A program made the position numbers and the translations under genes. Shown one piece after another: positions 39,181 through 47,321 of a stretch of 64,000 bases of DNA. Numbering within the stretch: position 1 is the first letter of the stretch; each line of letters opens with the position of its first letter. The notes below the pieces were generated by a model. It made no database searches and was not told where the DNA came from. It saw only the letters and a list, made by a program, of their open reading frames with translations. Origin of the DNA: Geobacter sp. (GTDB lineage Bacteria > Desulfobacterota > Desulfuromonadia > Geobacterales > Pseudopelobacteraceae); contig WKKS01000009.1 of the NCBI GenBank assembly GCA_009684515.1, forward strand, positions 51,527-115,526, read 5' to 3'.

Positions 39181-40129
39181 CGGCCCGCACCCCCTCGGCT
39201 ATCGGTCGAAACAAATCCATCAAATGCGGGTCAAAATGGGTCTCGGCCATCTCGACCATGATTCCCATAGACTGCTCAAAATCGTAGGCTTTGCGGTAGG
39301 GCCGATCTGAATAAAGGGCGTCAAACACGTCGGCCAGCGCCACAATACGGGCTTCAACCGGAATATGTTCACCCTTGAGCCCGTCGGGGTAACCTTTCCC
39401 GTCAAAACGTTCGTGGTGATATAGAATGATATTTACAACCGTATCGGACATGCGCGCCTGTCGGGCGACTTCCGACCCCCAACGGGGATGTTTCTTAACA
39501 GTCTCCTGATCCTCATCGGACAAACGCCCCGGAAAGTTGAGCACCCCCTCCGGCACTCCGATTTTGCCGCAATCGTGCAGCCAGCTGCCATGCTTTATGT
39601 CGTTGATAACGTCGTCCGGAAGCCCGACTGCGTGCGCCAGAGCGACTGCATAGCGGGCTACCCGGTCGCAGTGCCCTTTGGTGTAAGGATCTTTCAACTC
39701 GACCGCCTGCGCCAATGACAGGTACAAAGCTTCATCCTCACTGGCAAGAGACTTGATCAACTGGTAACGCATCAGTGCCTCATCGATGGTATCCATCAGC
39801 TCCTGATTATTCCACGGCTTTGTGACAAAGCGGTAAGCCTCGCTCTTGTTAATGGCATCAATGGCGACTGAAAGGTCGGCATAAGCGGTCATCATGATCC
39901 GCACCGTCTCCGGTCTCAGCGACCTGGCCTTTGAGAGAAACTCGATCCCGCGCATGCCCGGCATCAGATAATCCGACACCACCACCCAGACCTCCTCACG
40001 CGCAAGAATTTCCAACCCTTCCTGACCGGACGCGGCAAACAGGCAACGCACATTATCACGTTCCAGATACATGCGCTCCAGGGCATTACGGATCGGCTGC
40101 TCATCATCCACGAAAAGGACTGTTCTCAC
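39173..40129 (-). CDS. REC-HD-GYP c-di-GMP phosphodiesterase (RpfG-like)
   Basis: 318 residues. REC (1-120) with Asp in WVVVSDYLMPGMRG and FVTKPWNNQEL, then a full HD-GYP domain (about 145-310): WLHDCGKIGVPEGVLN, YHHERFDGKGYPDGLKG and ARIVALADVFDAL. All signature residues for c-di-GMP phosphodiesterase are present, so phosphorylation of REC is expected to control c-di-GMP breakdown. It is overlapped by four bases at its start and eight at its end with the neighbouring REC genes. It opposes the three GGDEF proteins encoded in this window. Confidence 0.93.
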   Translation of the reverse strand: MRTVLFVDDEQPIRNALERMYLERDNVRCLFAASGQEGLEILAREEVWVVVSDYLMPGMRGIEFLSKARSLRPETVRIMMTAYADLSVAIDAINKSEAYRFVTKPWNNQELMDTIDEALMRYQLIKSLASEDEALYLSLAQAVELKDPYTKGHCDRVARYAVALAHAVGLPDDVINDIKHGSWLHDCGKIGVPEGVLNFPGRLSDEDQETVKKHPRWGSEVARQARMSDTVVNIILYHHERFDGKGYPDGLKGEHIPVEARIVALADVFDALYSDRPYRKAYDFEQSMGIMVEMAETHFDPHLMDLFRPIAEGVRADA

Positions 40130-40944
40130 GTTTGTACCTCCACAAAAACCGCCACGGCGGCATCACTTCCGTTTATTGTAACCAGAGTACCCATCACACG
40201 CCACAGCTTGTCGTCAAGATTAATGACAGCATCCAGCTTCCCCTGCTCGCGAATCTTGCTGACCGCTGCAATAAACTCAACTGAAGAACATTGCGAGACA
40301 TTACCACCCAAAATAGTGTCGCAAACTCCGCTTAGCAGCGATTCACCCATATTGTTGCAGAGGGCGATCATACCGGTATCGTCTATCCCGACAACTCCCA
40401 CCGGCAGCGCACCAAGAGTTTCCTGGGAAAACTCCAGCACCCTGTTGCGCATCTCCAGCTGTCTCGTACGCTGGAGCACTTTTTCTTCCAGTTCATGGTT
40501 GGCGGCGGCAAGCTTATCCAGCAACTCCCGGTTTTTCTTCAGCAGAAAATAGCGCTCGAGGCAATTCTGGATAGTTGTCCGCAATTCATCGTCATTCCAG
40601 GGTTTGGGAATGAATTTGTAAATATGACCATCATTAACTGCAGAAACTATTGCAGCCGCATCGGCATATCCGGACAGGACAATCCGCACCGTTCCGGGCC
40701 AGCGATCATAAACCGCTTTCAGAAACTCGACTCCGTTCATTTGCGGCATGCGATAATCGGAGATAACCACTTGAAAAGGGCCGGATTCTTCCATGGCCTG
40801 CAGCCCTTCTTCACCGGAATTGGCAATTACGATCTCGTAATCATCATCCAGAAAGACCCGCTCCAGCGCCCGCAGTACGTTGCGCTCATCGTCCACGCAC
40901 AGGATTCTGACCGGTTCATCATACTCATTACTGTTCATGGACAC
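40126..40944 (-). CDS. REC-PAS response regulator
   Basis: 272 residues. A KPW-type REC (about 10-130; VVISDYRMPQMNG, FIPKPWNDDEL), a coiled coil (130-165) and a PAS-like domain (about 168-270; VGVVGIDDTGMIALCNNMG). No enzymatic or DNA-binding domain is present. The PAS may sense a ligand or act as a dimerisation surface, and the protein may control the partner HD-GYP protein with which it is coupled by a four-base overlap. The start follows AAGGAGATGTGTCC. Confidence 0.87.
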   Translation of the reverse strand: MSMNSNEYDEPVRILCVDDERNVLRALERVFLDDDYEIVIANSGEEGLQAMEESGPFQVVISDYRMPQMNGVEFLKAVYDRWPGTVRIVLSGYADAAAIVSAVNDGHIYKFIPKPWNDDELRTTIQNCLERYFLLKKNRELLDKLAAANHELEEKVLQRTRQLEMRNRVLEFSQETLGALPVGVVGIDDTGMIALCNNMGESLLSGVCDTILGGNVSQCSSVEFIAAVSKIREQGKLDAVINLDDKLWRVMGTLVTINGSDAAVAVFVEVQT

Positions 40945-41003
40945 ATCTCCTTACGACCGGAAGACAAGTTACTGTCACGTTATGACATGGAGTTATTCGG
41001 TTG

Positions 41004-41909
41004 CTAATAGCCCTCATCCACTGAAACCCGGTTTCTGCCAGCGCTCTTGCTGAGATACATCAGAGCGTCTGCACGGCTAATAACGGTCTCCAAATCATCA
41101 TCGGTCCGGGACATGGTTCCTCCGACTGAAACCGTGACGTTCTGTTTTTTCTCATCGGCCAATATGAAGCTGTTTTCAATCAGAATTCGGATCCGCTCCG
41201 CTACGGCCCTGACAATCACCCAGGTCGCTCCCGGCAGAATGACTACAAACTCTTCACCGCCCCAGCGGGCGACTACATCCATCTTCCTCAGCGAAAAAGA
41301 GATGGACTTGGCCACCATAACCAGCACATCGTCGCCGGTTTTATGCCCGAATCTATCGTTAAAGTTTTTGAAATGGTCGATATCCATAAACAGGATGCCG
41401 AACGGGATGTCATGTGTGCGCAGATCATACATGCGCGTTGACAGCGTCATTTCTCCGTAGCGGCGGTTGCCGATGCCGGTCAGGGCGTCCAGATAGGCCT
41501 CCTGCTTCAACCTTTCGTACTCATGCAAGATCTGCATTGAATTGGAATTATCATTGAAAATTTCAACAGCGCCTATGATGCTGCCATCATCGTCACGAAC
41601 CGGTGAAGTTCTGACAGATACCGGAACACGGTGGCCAAGTTTGTGATGCAGGAAAACGGCCGCCTCGCGCACATTTCCATCCAAAATTGTCGCTGATAGC
41701 GGACAACCATCCAGACAGAGTTCGCGGCCATCGGTATCGATATGCCGGAGCAGGTTGTTGTAACAACAACTACCGGTCATTTCCGTCTTGGAGTATCCGG
41801 AGATGCGCTCAGCGGCGGTGTTCCAGTAGGTAATACGCCGGTTTCTGTCCACGAAATAAACACCATCAAACAGGCTGTCCAGTAATTTGTCGCTGGTAAA
41901 ATTGTTCAT
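41004..41909 (-). CDS. PAS-GGDEF diguanylate cyclase
   Basis: 301 residues, soluble. The PAS domain (about 8-125) carries several Cys residues: GSCCYNNLLRHIDTDG then ELCLDGCPL, a Cys-His-Cys-Pro arrangement also seen in two kinases of this window. The GGDEF domain (about 140-295) has ARWGGEEFVVILPG and an I-site RKMD five residues before, so product inhibition is expected. It synthesises c-di-GMP, probably in response to the PAS signal, perhaps redox or heme/metal (inference). Confidence 0.92.
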   Translation of the reverse strand: MNNFTSDKLLDSLFDGVYFVDRNRRITYWNTAAERISGYSKTEMTGSCCYNNLLRHIDTDGRELCLDGCPLSATILDGNVREAAVFLHHKLGHRVPVSVRTSPVRDDDGSIIGAVEIFNDNSNSMQILHEYERLKQEAYLDALTGIGNRRYGEMTLSTRMYDLRTHDIPFGILFMDIDHFKNFNDRFGHKTGDDVLVMVAKSISFSLRKMDVVARWGGEEFVVILPGATWVIVRAVAERIRILIENSFILADEKKQNVTVSVGGTMSRTDDDLETVISRADALMYLSKSAGRNRVSVDEGY

Positions 41910-41945
41910 AACTAGCCTCGCACATTGACCGGATATTTGTTTCAG

Positions 41946-42701
41946 CTACTTAGCCGCACTTTTACTCACTTTTGCTGATTCTCCAAAGTGCTTTTCCATA
42001 CAGTCGGGACAGATGCCGTGGCTGAACTCCGCTTCGGAATGTTCTGAAATATAATATTCCATTTGATGCCACAACTGTTCATCATCGCGAATTTTTTTGC
42101 AGTACATGCAGATCGGGATGATCCCCTCCAGCTGTTTGACCTGGCTGATGGCCGCCTCCAGCTCCCGTGCGCGCCGTTCCAGCTCCATCGTGCGCTCTTT
42201 AACCCTGTCTTCCAGTTCTGCATTAATCTGGCGCAACTCCTCGACCAGCCGACGATTGTCCCGCAACAAGAAGTTGTGCTCAACCGCCTTGGCCACCACA
42301 GCTTGAATCTCTTTAGTGCTCCACGGTTTTGTCAGATAGAAAAATATCTTGCCTTCGTTGACCGCCTGAACGACCGCACCGATATCAGCATAGCCGGTCA
42401 AAAGAATCCGCACGGCATCGGGATCGATCAGGCACGCTTCCGCCAGTAATTCGGAACCGGTCTTTTCGGGCATACGCTGATCGGCGACGATGACTGAAAC
42501 CTCCTGCCGGCTAAGGATGTTCAGAGCCTCATCAGCACTGGAAGCGGTTACGACATGATAATCACAACGAAACAGGTCCGCTAAAGACGCGGTTATGTCC
42601 TGCTCGTCATCGACAACAAGAAGTGTGGGCAGTTTTTCGGCTCGTTCTTTGATCTCTGTTTGCAATGTCGCCGGTGTCGTAAATCCCTTACTTAGTGCCA
42701 T
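41946..42701 (-). CDS. REC protein with coiled coil and Cys4 tail
   Basis: 251 residues from the ATG at 42701 with GTGAGGAAACAAATC upstream. REC (about 28-150; VIVADQRMPEKTG, FYLTKPWSTKEI), coiled coil (150-200), then a C-terminal tail with CMYC and CPDC separated by about 35 residues, a likely zinc knuckle (IPICMYCKKIRDD ... HGICPDCMEKHFG). I have seen this tail on other deltaproteobacterial REC and PAS proteins; its function is unknown. The N-terminal MALSKGF and the REC are nearly identical to the REC-GGDEF gene at 46199-47287, showing a duplication with exchange of C-termini. It overlaps the kinase gene upstream by 14 bases. Confidence 0.87.
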   Translation of the reverse strand: MALSKGFTTPATLQTEIKERAEKLPTLLVVDDEQDITASLADLFRCDYHVVTASSADEALNILSRQEVSVIVADQRMPEKTGSELLAEACLIDPDAVRILLTGYADIGAVVQAVNEGKIFFYLTKPWSTKEIQAVVAKAVEHNFLLRDNRRLVEELRQINAELEDRVKERTMELERRARELEAAISQVKQLEGIIPICMYCKKIRDDEQLWHQMEYYISEHSEAEFSHGICPDCMEKHFGESAKVSKSAAK

Positions 42702-44031
42702 GATTTGTTTCCTCACTTGAAATAATCTTACCGGCTTCATTTATACAGGGTAGCAGAATCCGGAATGTGGTTCCCGCACCGGGTTTACTATCGATTTCAA
42801 TCCGCCCATTGTGGGCAGCCACAACTTGGTGCGAAATGCTAAGTCCAAGGCCGGTCCCTGATCCGACCGGTTTGGTGGTAAAAAACGGGTCAAAGACCTT
42901 GCTCAGATTTTCTGGCGGAATCCCGATTCCATGGTCAATGACTTCGACACAGTACCAGTCGCCATCCTGACGGGTGGACACCTTCACGCTCTGACCCGGA
43001 CGGCTGGCCTGAACGGCGTTGGCCAAAACATTGCTGATGGCCTGGTTTAACGGACCGGGCGAACAGAGCAATTGCGGCAGATGAGCAAAATCGGTTTCAA
43101 CGGTCACACCATATTCCTGAAGCAGCGGCCCCAAAAAAAGGAGCGTTGATTCTATCCCCTCCTCCAGATGGCAATATTTCTGGCCTGCTTCGTCAAGACG
43201 GGAAAAGTTACGCAGACCGAGAACAATATTTTTTACCCGCTCCAACCCTTCCAGATTAGCGGCAAGCTTGCGCGGCAGCGCTTCGGCCAGATATTCCAGA
43301 TTTACTTCAACAGCCTTGGCGATAATCTCCGAGTGGATAGCGGGCGAAAGAGAAGCTATCTCCGGCAGAGCGTCACCCACGGTATTGACAAAGGAGAGCA
43401 GCTCATCAAAATCGCGCTTCAGAACCTGCTCGTTGCCCAACACAAAGGCCAGCGGGTTGTTGATCTCATGGGCGACACCGGCCGTCATCTGCCCCAGAGA
43501 AGCCATTTTTTCCTGATGCACCAGCATGGCCTGTGCATTCTTCAATTCCGCCAGAGCCTTGGTCAACTCCCGCCCTTTACGGATATTTTCCCGAGAGAGC
43601 ACCGATAATTGGTTATTGAGCTGGATCAGCTCACTCTGAAGCGCCTGATTATCATCCTGGGGTGGTTCACCCAACACCACCAGCCACTCCTCCGCAGGAA
43701 TCAAACGGGTCTGCAGCGAATGCGGGACCTGATCAAAATCGACAACATTCAACAGCAACTCCGCATCGGCGACAGTACCAGCCGTTTTCAAATGCCCGAG
43801 AAACGACAGACCATCCGGTTCGGTAAGAAAATCGGTGAAGTTCAAACCTGCCAATTTTGCCTGATCAACTTTGAGACATTTTGAAAACACCGGATTAGCG
43901 TATCGGATCCGGCCACTGCCATCCAGAACCGCCACGTGGACACTCCCTGATGAATCCAGAAAAGAGGCCATGTGCGACAGCGACAACGGCAGTTTTTCAA
44001 GCAGTAATTTATGGCCGGTCATTTCAATCAC
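42688..44031 (-). CDS. PAS histidine kinase
   Basis: 447 residues, soluble, starting at GTG 44031 after GAGGTGACAGCTT. An N-terminal PAS (about 20-120; AVLDGSGRIRYANPVFSKCL), coiled coil (135-180), HisKA with [20 protein letters not shown], and HATPase ([32 protein letters not shown]). There is no REC domain. Its end overlaps the start of the REC-Cys4 regulator, its likely substrate, and it lies 30 bases after the heme-oxygenase-like gene, placing the latter directly upstream in the pathway. Confidence 0.9.
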   Translation of the reverse strand: MIEMTGHKLLLEKLPLSLSHMASFLDSSGSVHVAVLDGSGRIRYANPVFSKCLKVDQAKLAGLNFTDFLTEPDGLSFLGHLKTAGTVADAELLLNVVDFDQVPHSLQTRLIPAEEWLVVLGEPPQDDNQALQSELIQLNNQLSVLSRENIRKGRELTKALAELKNAQAMLVHQEKMASLGQMTAGVAHEINNPLAFVLGNEQVLKRDFDELLSFVNTVGDALPEIASLSPAIHSEIIAKAVEVNLEYLAEALPRKLAANLEGLERVKNIVLGLRNFSRLDEAGQKYCHLEEGIESTLLFLGPLLQEYGVTVETDFAHLPQLLCSPGPLNQAISNVLANAVQASRPGQSVKVSTRQDGDWYCVEVIDHGIGIPPENLSKVFDPFFTTKPVGSGTGLGLSISHQVVAAHNGRIEIDSKPGAGTTFRILLPCINEAGKIISSEETNHGTK

Positions 44032-44061
44032 AAGCTGTCACCTCGATTTGTCACCGGGTCG

Positions 44062-45354
44062 TCATTCCTCAGTTTTTTTCACGCTTGCTTCGGCCTGCTG
44101 CAGGACATTTGTCACGGCCGCAATCCAGTCGGGAGAAAATCGCTCCACATCTGTCAACCAGGGCTGCAGGCTGGTGACAGCCTCGGCAACCCCGGCCATT
44201 TTGTCGCAGACAGCCGATACTATCAACATTCCGGTTCCTTTGAAGCGCCCCTGCATTTCGCCATCAGTAGCACTCTGAAACTTTAGCGCCAGATCGCTGA
44301 AAACCGGTTCTGGAATATACTGCAAGCGTTCCTTCCGCAGAGTTTCGGCACCCTCCAGCAAACCGCTGTAACTTCCAGCTTTCTCCGGCAGGGCAGCTAT
44401 CAGCCCTTCATACAACAGTTCCAACTGACGCTCCAGGGTGATGCGCGGCATTCCCCGGTTGCCAAGCACACGCCCCAGCCACTCCACCTGACTCAAGAGC
44501 TGTGACATCGGCAACTCTGCCAGAGTTACCAGCCAGGCGGCGTCACTTTTTGCAAAACTCCGCCCACGCTCCTGGTACCGCTCGTCAAAATAAGGAAATT
44601 CCTTTCGGCAGTTCTCCGCTGCGATGACCGCCGCCTCAATTTCTCTGGTGTCACCCGGAACAGCATGATCGCCGGCCTCCGGGTTGAGCATGCCGGCCGT
44701 GAAGACCAAATCATCACTTTTTATGGGGTAAAGAGTGGAAAACAGGGCTTCCAACTTATCAAAAAAATCAAGCGCAACATGAATCAGGCGTTGACGATCA
44801 TTCTGATCCATAGGAAAGGCGTTCATGGCACAACCGAACTGCTGCCACTGCTCGTCGGTCTTGTCGCCATATCCGCTGTAATAGTGGGCTGTCCCAGAGG
44901 TTTTGCTGCCAAAGATATTGAGCACATCGGGAAGGTGAACGGCGTTGCCCAGGGTGGTTCCCTCCAGTACATAAAGGATTGCGAGCAGGTCCGAGGGTTG
45001 CTCCACCCGATAACGGCGAATCAATTCCGCAATCTGCCGGATATGAACCAGCGCCCCCCCGATGTCAGGAATATACTGTTTATCAAAAACAGTGAGATCC
45101 CTCCTCAGATGAACCAACCGGGAAGGCCTGTCCAGCAACAGTGTGCGGATTTCCGGGTCGGTTACCTGGGCAAGCTCGTGTTCAAGTGTGCCATGAATAA
45201 CCGACATGGCCCGCAGCTGCCCAACATAGCTTTCCAGGGGCAACCGGCCGTCGGTCAGTGCGGCAATGAAGGGCAGAGCCTCCATGCGGGCGTGACACTC
45301 TCTAATGGCCTCTTTAAGAGAATCCATAAGGCTGGTTTGACCGGATCGGTTCAT
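44062..45354 (-). CDS. Heme-oxygenase-like protein fused to unassigned C-terminal domain
   Basis: 430 residues from the ATG at 45354 with AGGAGG seven bases upstream; the frame extends to a TTG at 45378. Residues 10-210 look like a bacterial heme oxygenase: proximal His21 in ECHARMEALPF, distal helix YVLEGTTLGNAVHL and HYYSGYGDKTDEQW. The domain could bind or degrade heme, giving biliverdin, or act as a heme sensor. The C-terminal 210 residues (for example FPYFDERYQERGRSFAKSDA and QVEWLGRVLGNRGMPR) are helical and match no family I can name. No phytochrome is encoded nearby. It lies between the B12-binding protein and the PAS kinase. Confidence 0.8.
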   Translation of the reverse strand: MNRSGQTSLMDSLKEAIRECHARMEALPFIAALTDGRLPLESYVGQLRAMSVIHGTLEHELAQVTDPEIRTLLLDRPSRLVHLRRDLTVFDKQYIPDIGGALVHIRQIAELIRRYRVEQPSDLLAILYVLEGTTLGNAVHLPDVLNIFGSKTSGTAHYYSGYGDKTDEQWQQFGCAMNAFPMDQNDRQRLIHVALDFFDKLEALFSTLYPIKSDDLVFTAGMLNPEAGDHAVPGDTREIEAAVIAAENCRKEFPYFDERYQERGRSFAKSDAAWLVTLAELPMSQLLSQVEWLGRVLGNRGMPRITLERQLELLYEGLIAALPEKAGSYSGLLEGAETLRKERLQYIPEPVFSDLALKFQSATDGEMQGRFKGTGMLIVSAVCDKMAGVAEAVTSLQPWLTDVERFSPDWIAAVTNVLQQAEASVKKTEE

Positions 45355-45415
45355 GTCATGTCCTCCTGTGAATTTCAAGCAAGCGTGGGAGTCAGGTAGT
45401 TATGGATTGCAATAT

Positions 45416-46135
45416 TCATTTTACAGCGGGCGGCAGACCTCTGCGTGCTCGCTCCAGCGCCTCGCGCAGGTCCAGCGCGACAATGCACCCTTCCAGTTCG
45501 GGAGGAAGCTTCTGAAGGGCTTTGAAGGCCCCTCCTCCCAGTATGATATTAATGGAGTTACCAAACTCCCTGCGAACCGCCTCCACCAGCTGAATAACCT
45601 TGGGAACATTAAACAGCATGGTCGATGATATACCGAAAAGATCGGCACGGTGTTGACTGATGGAGTGGATTACACCTTCCGCCGGGACATTGGTCCCCAG
45701 AAACTGGACGTTCCAGCCGTCGGACTCCAACACATCCGCCACCATATTGGCTCCAACCTGGTGCAGCTCACCCTGGACACCGGTAACAACCAATCGGCCA
45801 CGCTGGTGGTCCGCTATTTCAAAATGCTGGTACAAATTCGACATGACATACTGGGTGATGGCGGTTCCCATATGTTCGTCGGCCACGGTTATCCGGTTGG
45901 TTTCCCATAACCGACCGATTTCGTACATCGCCTCCTGGAAGATATCCATGTAGATACCCGGAATCGGGTAGCCGCCACGGTATGCATCCATGATAATTTC
46001 CAGCGCGGTCTTGCGATTACCGGCCAGAATCTCCCTCAGGTATTCCTTCTGTAGAGCGGCGGTAATGCTTTCCAGCTTAACGCTATCATCCGAACCAGTC
46101 AGAACCTTAACATGATCCGTCTCTGTAGACGCCAT
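45416..46135 (-). CDS. Stand-alone B12-binding sensor, CarH/AerR type
   Basis: 239 residues. A helical four-helix bundle domain (about 25-110) has W77-x9-E87-H88 in LWETNRITVADEHMG, the W-x9-EH signature of the adenosylcobalamin-binding light sensor CarH. A Rossmann B12-binding domain (113-235) has E-x-H-x-x-G in GELHQVGANM (His125 as lower ligand). Unlike CarH it has no MerR helix-turn-helix, so it cannot bind DNA by itself and more resembles AerR. Methyltransferase corrinoid proteins are the alternative, but no methyltransferase genes are near. The start follows GAGGTGGTACT. Neighbours are a REC-GGDEF gene and the heme-oxygenase-like gene. Confidence 0.87.
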   Translation of the reverse strand: MASTETDHVKVLTGSDDSVKLESITAALQKEYLREILAGNRKTALEIIMDAYRGGYPIPGIYMDIFQEAMYEIGRLWETNRITVADEHMGTAITQYVMSNLYQHFEIADHQRGRLVVTGVQGELHQVGANMVADVLESDGWNVQFLGTNVPAEGVIHSISQHRADLFGISSTMLFNVPKVIQLVEAVRREFGNSINIILGGGAFKALQKLPPELEGCIVALDLREALERARRGLPPAVK

Positions 46136-46198
46136 AGTACCACCTCATTTTCAAAATTGTTTTACCGTACGCAAGAATGGATCAAATACCGGAAAATT

Positions 46199-47287
46199 CT
46201 AACTCTGCTCATTAGACACGGTTTTTTCGTTGCTGTCGTCCAGTTCGACACGATTCCGACCGTTTTGTTTTGCCCGGTACATAGCCTGGTCTGCCCGTCC
46301 AATGAGAGAATTGGATGGTTGACCAGGCATAAGTGTAGCGACACCGAAGCTGGCTGTTACCTTGCTGATGAAACCATCGATTGTTATGGCACTGATCGCA
46401 TTCCGGAATCGCTCAGCCACCACGCCGCCATCCGCAAGGTTATCACCCGGCATCATGACCAGGAACTCTTCTCCCCCATAACGGGCAACCAGATCATACG
46501 GTCTGGAATTTGCCAATAAGGTATTGGCTATTGACTGGAGAACTTTATCGCCCATTGCGTGCCCGAAACTGTCGTTTACTGATTTGAAATGGTCCACATC
46601 CAGAAGGACAACCGTTAGTGGAAGCCCCAGACGCGCTCCTCGTTCAACTTCCCTGGCAAGAGTTTCATCAAGACTGCGGCGGTTGGCAACCCGGGTCAAT
46701 GGATCAAGATAAACCAACTCGGAAATTTTGCGGTTTGCCTCCTCTAATTCGAGTGCGCGCTGCTCCAGTTGAACGGTGCGTTCCTTAACCCTGTCTTCCA
46801 GTTCTGCATTAATCTTGCGCAACTCTTCGACAAGTCTGCGATTGTCACGTAGCAGGAAGTTGTGTTCAACAGCCTTGGCAACAACCGACTCAATTTCTTT
46901 GTTACTCCAAGGTTTTGTCAGATAGAAAAATATCTGCCCTTCGTTGACCGCTTGCACCACCGCTTCAATGTCGGCATAACCGGTCAGGAGAATCCGGACC
47001 GCATCCGAGTCAACCAGACGTGCTTCAGCCAGCATCTCCGAACCGGTCTTTCCCGGCATGCGCTGGTCTGCCACAATCACAGAAACATCCTGCTGTTTCA
47101 TGACTGACAGCGCCTCATCCGCGCTGGCGGCGGTCACTACGTGGTAATCATGACGGAACAGGTCTGCCAGAGATGCCGTTATATCCAGCTCATCATCAAC
47201 CAGCAGCAGTGTTGGTCGATGAGTGCGTCGTGCTTTCTGTTCAACTTGCAAGGTCGCTGAAATTGAGAAACCTTTACTAAGCGCCAT
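46199..47287 (-). CDS. REC-GGDEF diguanylate cyclase response regulator
   Basis: 362 residues from the ATG at 47287, with GTGAGGGAAAAATCT upstream. KPW-type REC (about 30-150; VIVADQRMPGKTG, FYLTKPWSNKEI), a coiled coil (150-190) and a GGDEF domain (about 195-350) with ARYGGEEFLVMMPG and an I-site RPYD. It makes c-di-GMP when the REC dimerises on phosphorylation, as in PleD/WspR-type proteins. The first 190 residues are a close duplicate of the REC-Cys4 protein at 41946-42701. The hybrid kinase upstream (35 bases away) is a likely partner. Confidence 0.93.
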   Translation of the reverse strand: MALSKGFSISATLQVEQKARRTHRPTLLLVDDELDITASLADLFRHDYHVVTAASADEALSVMKQQDVSVIVADQRMPGKTGSEMLAEARLVDSDAVRILLTGYADIEAVVQAVNEGQIFFYLTKPWSNKEIESVVAKAVEHNFLLRDNRRLVEELRKINAELEDRVKERTVQLEQRALELEEANRKISELVYLDPLTRVANRRSLDETLAREVERGARLGLPLTVVLLDVDHFKSVNDSFGHAMGDKVLQSIANTLLANSRPYDLVARYGGEEFLVMMPGDNLADGGVVAERFRNAISAITIDGFISKVTASFGVATLMPGQPSNSLIGRADQAMYRAKQNGRNRVELDDSNEKTVSNEQS

Positions 47288-47321
47288 AGATTTTTCCCTC
47301 ACTGTTATCAATAAACAATCG

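Noticed and set aside
44062..46135. A phytochrome photoreceptor operon, suggested by the heme-oxygenase-like gene
   Set aside because: No protein in the window has the PAS-GAF-PHY arrangement with a chromophore Cys or His, so bilin-based light sensing is not supported here.
45416..46135. Corrinoid protein of a methyltransferase system
   Set aside because: Possible by fold, but there is no methyltransferase or reactivase gene and the W-x9-EH motif points to the CarH-type sensor.
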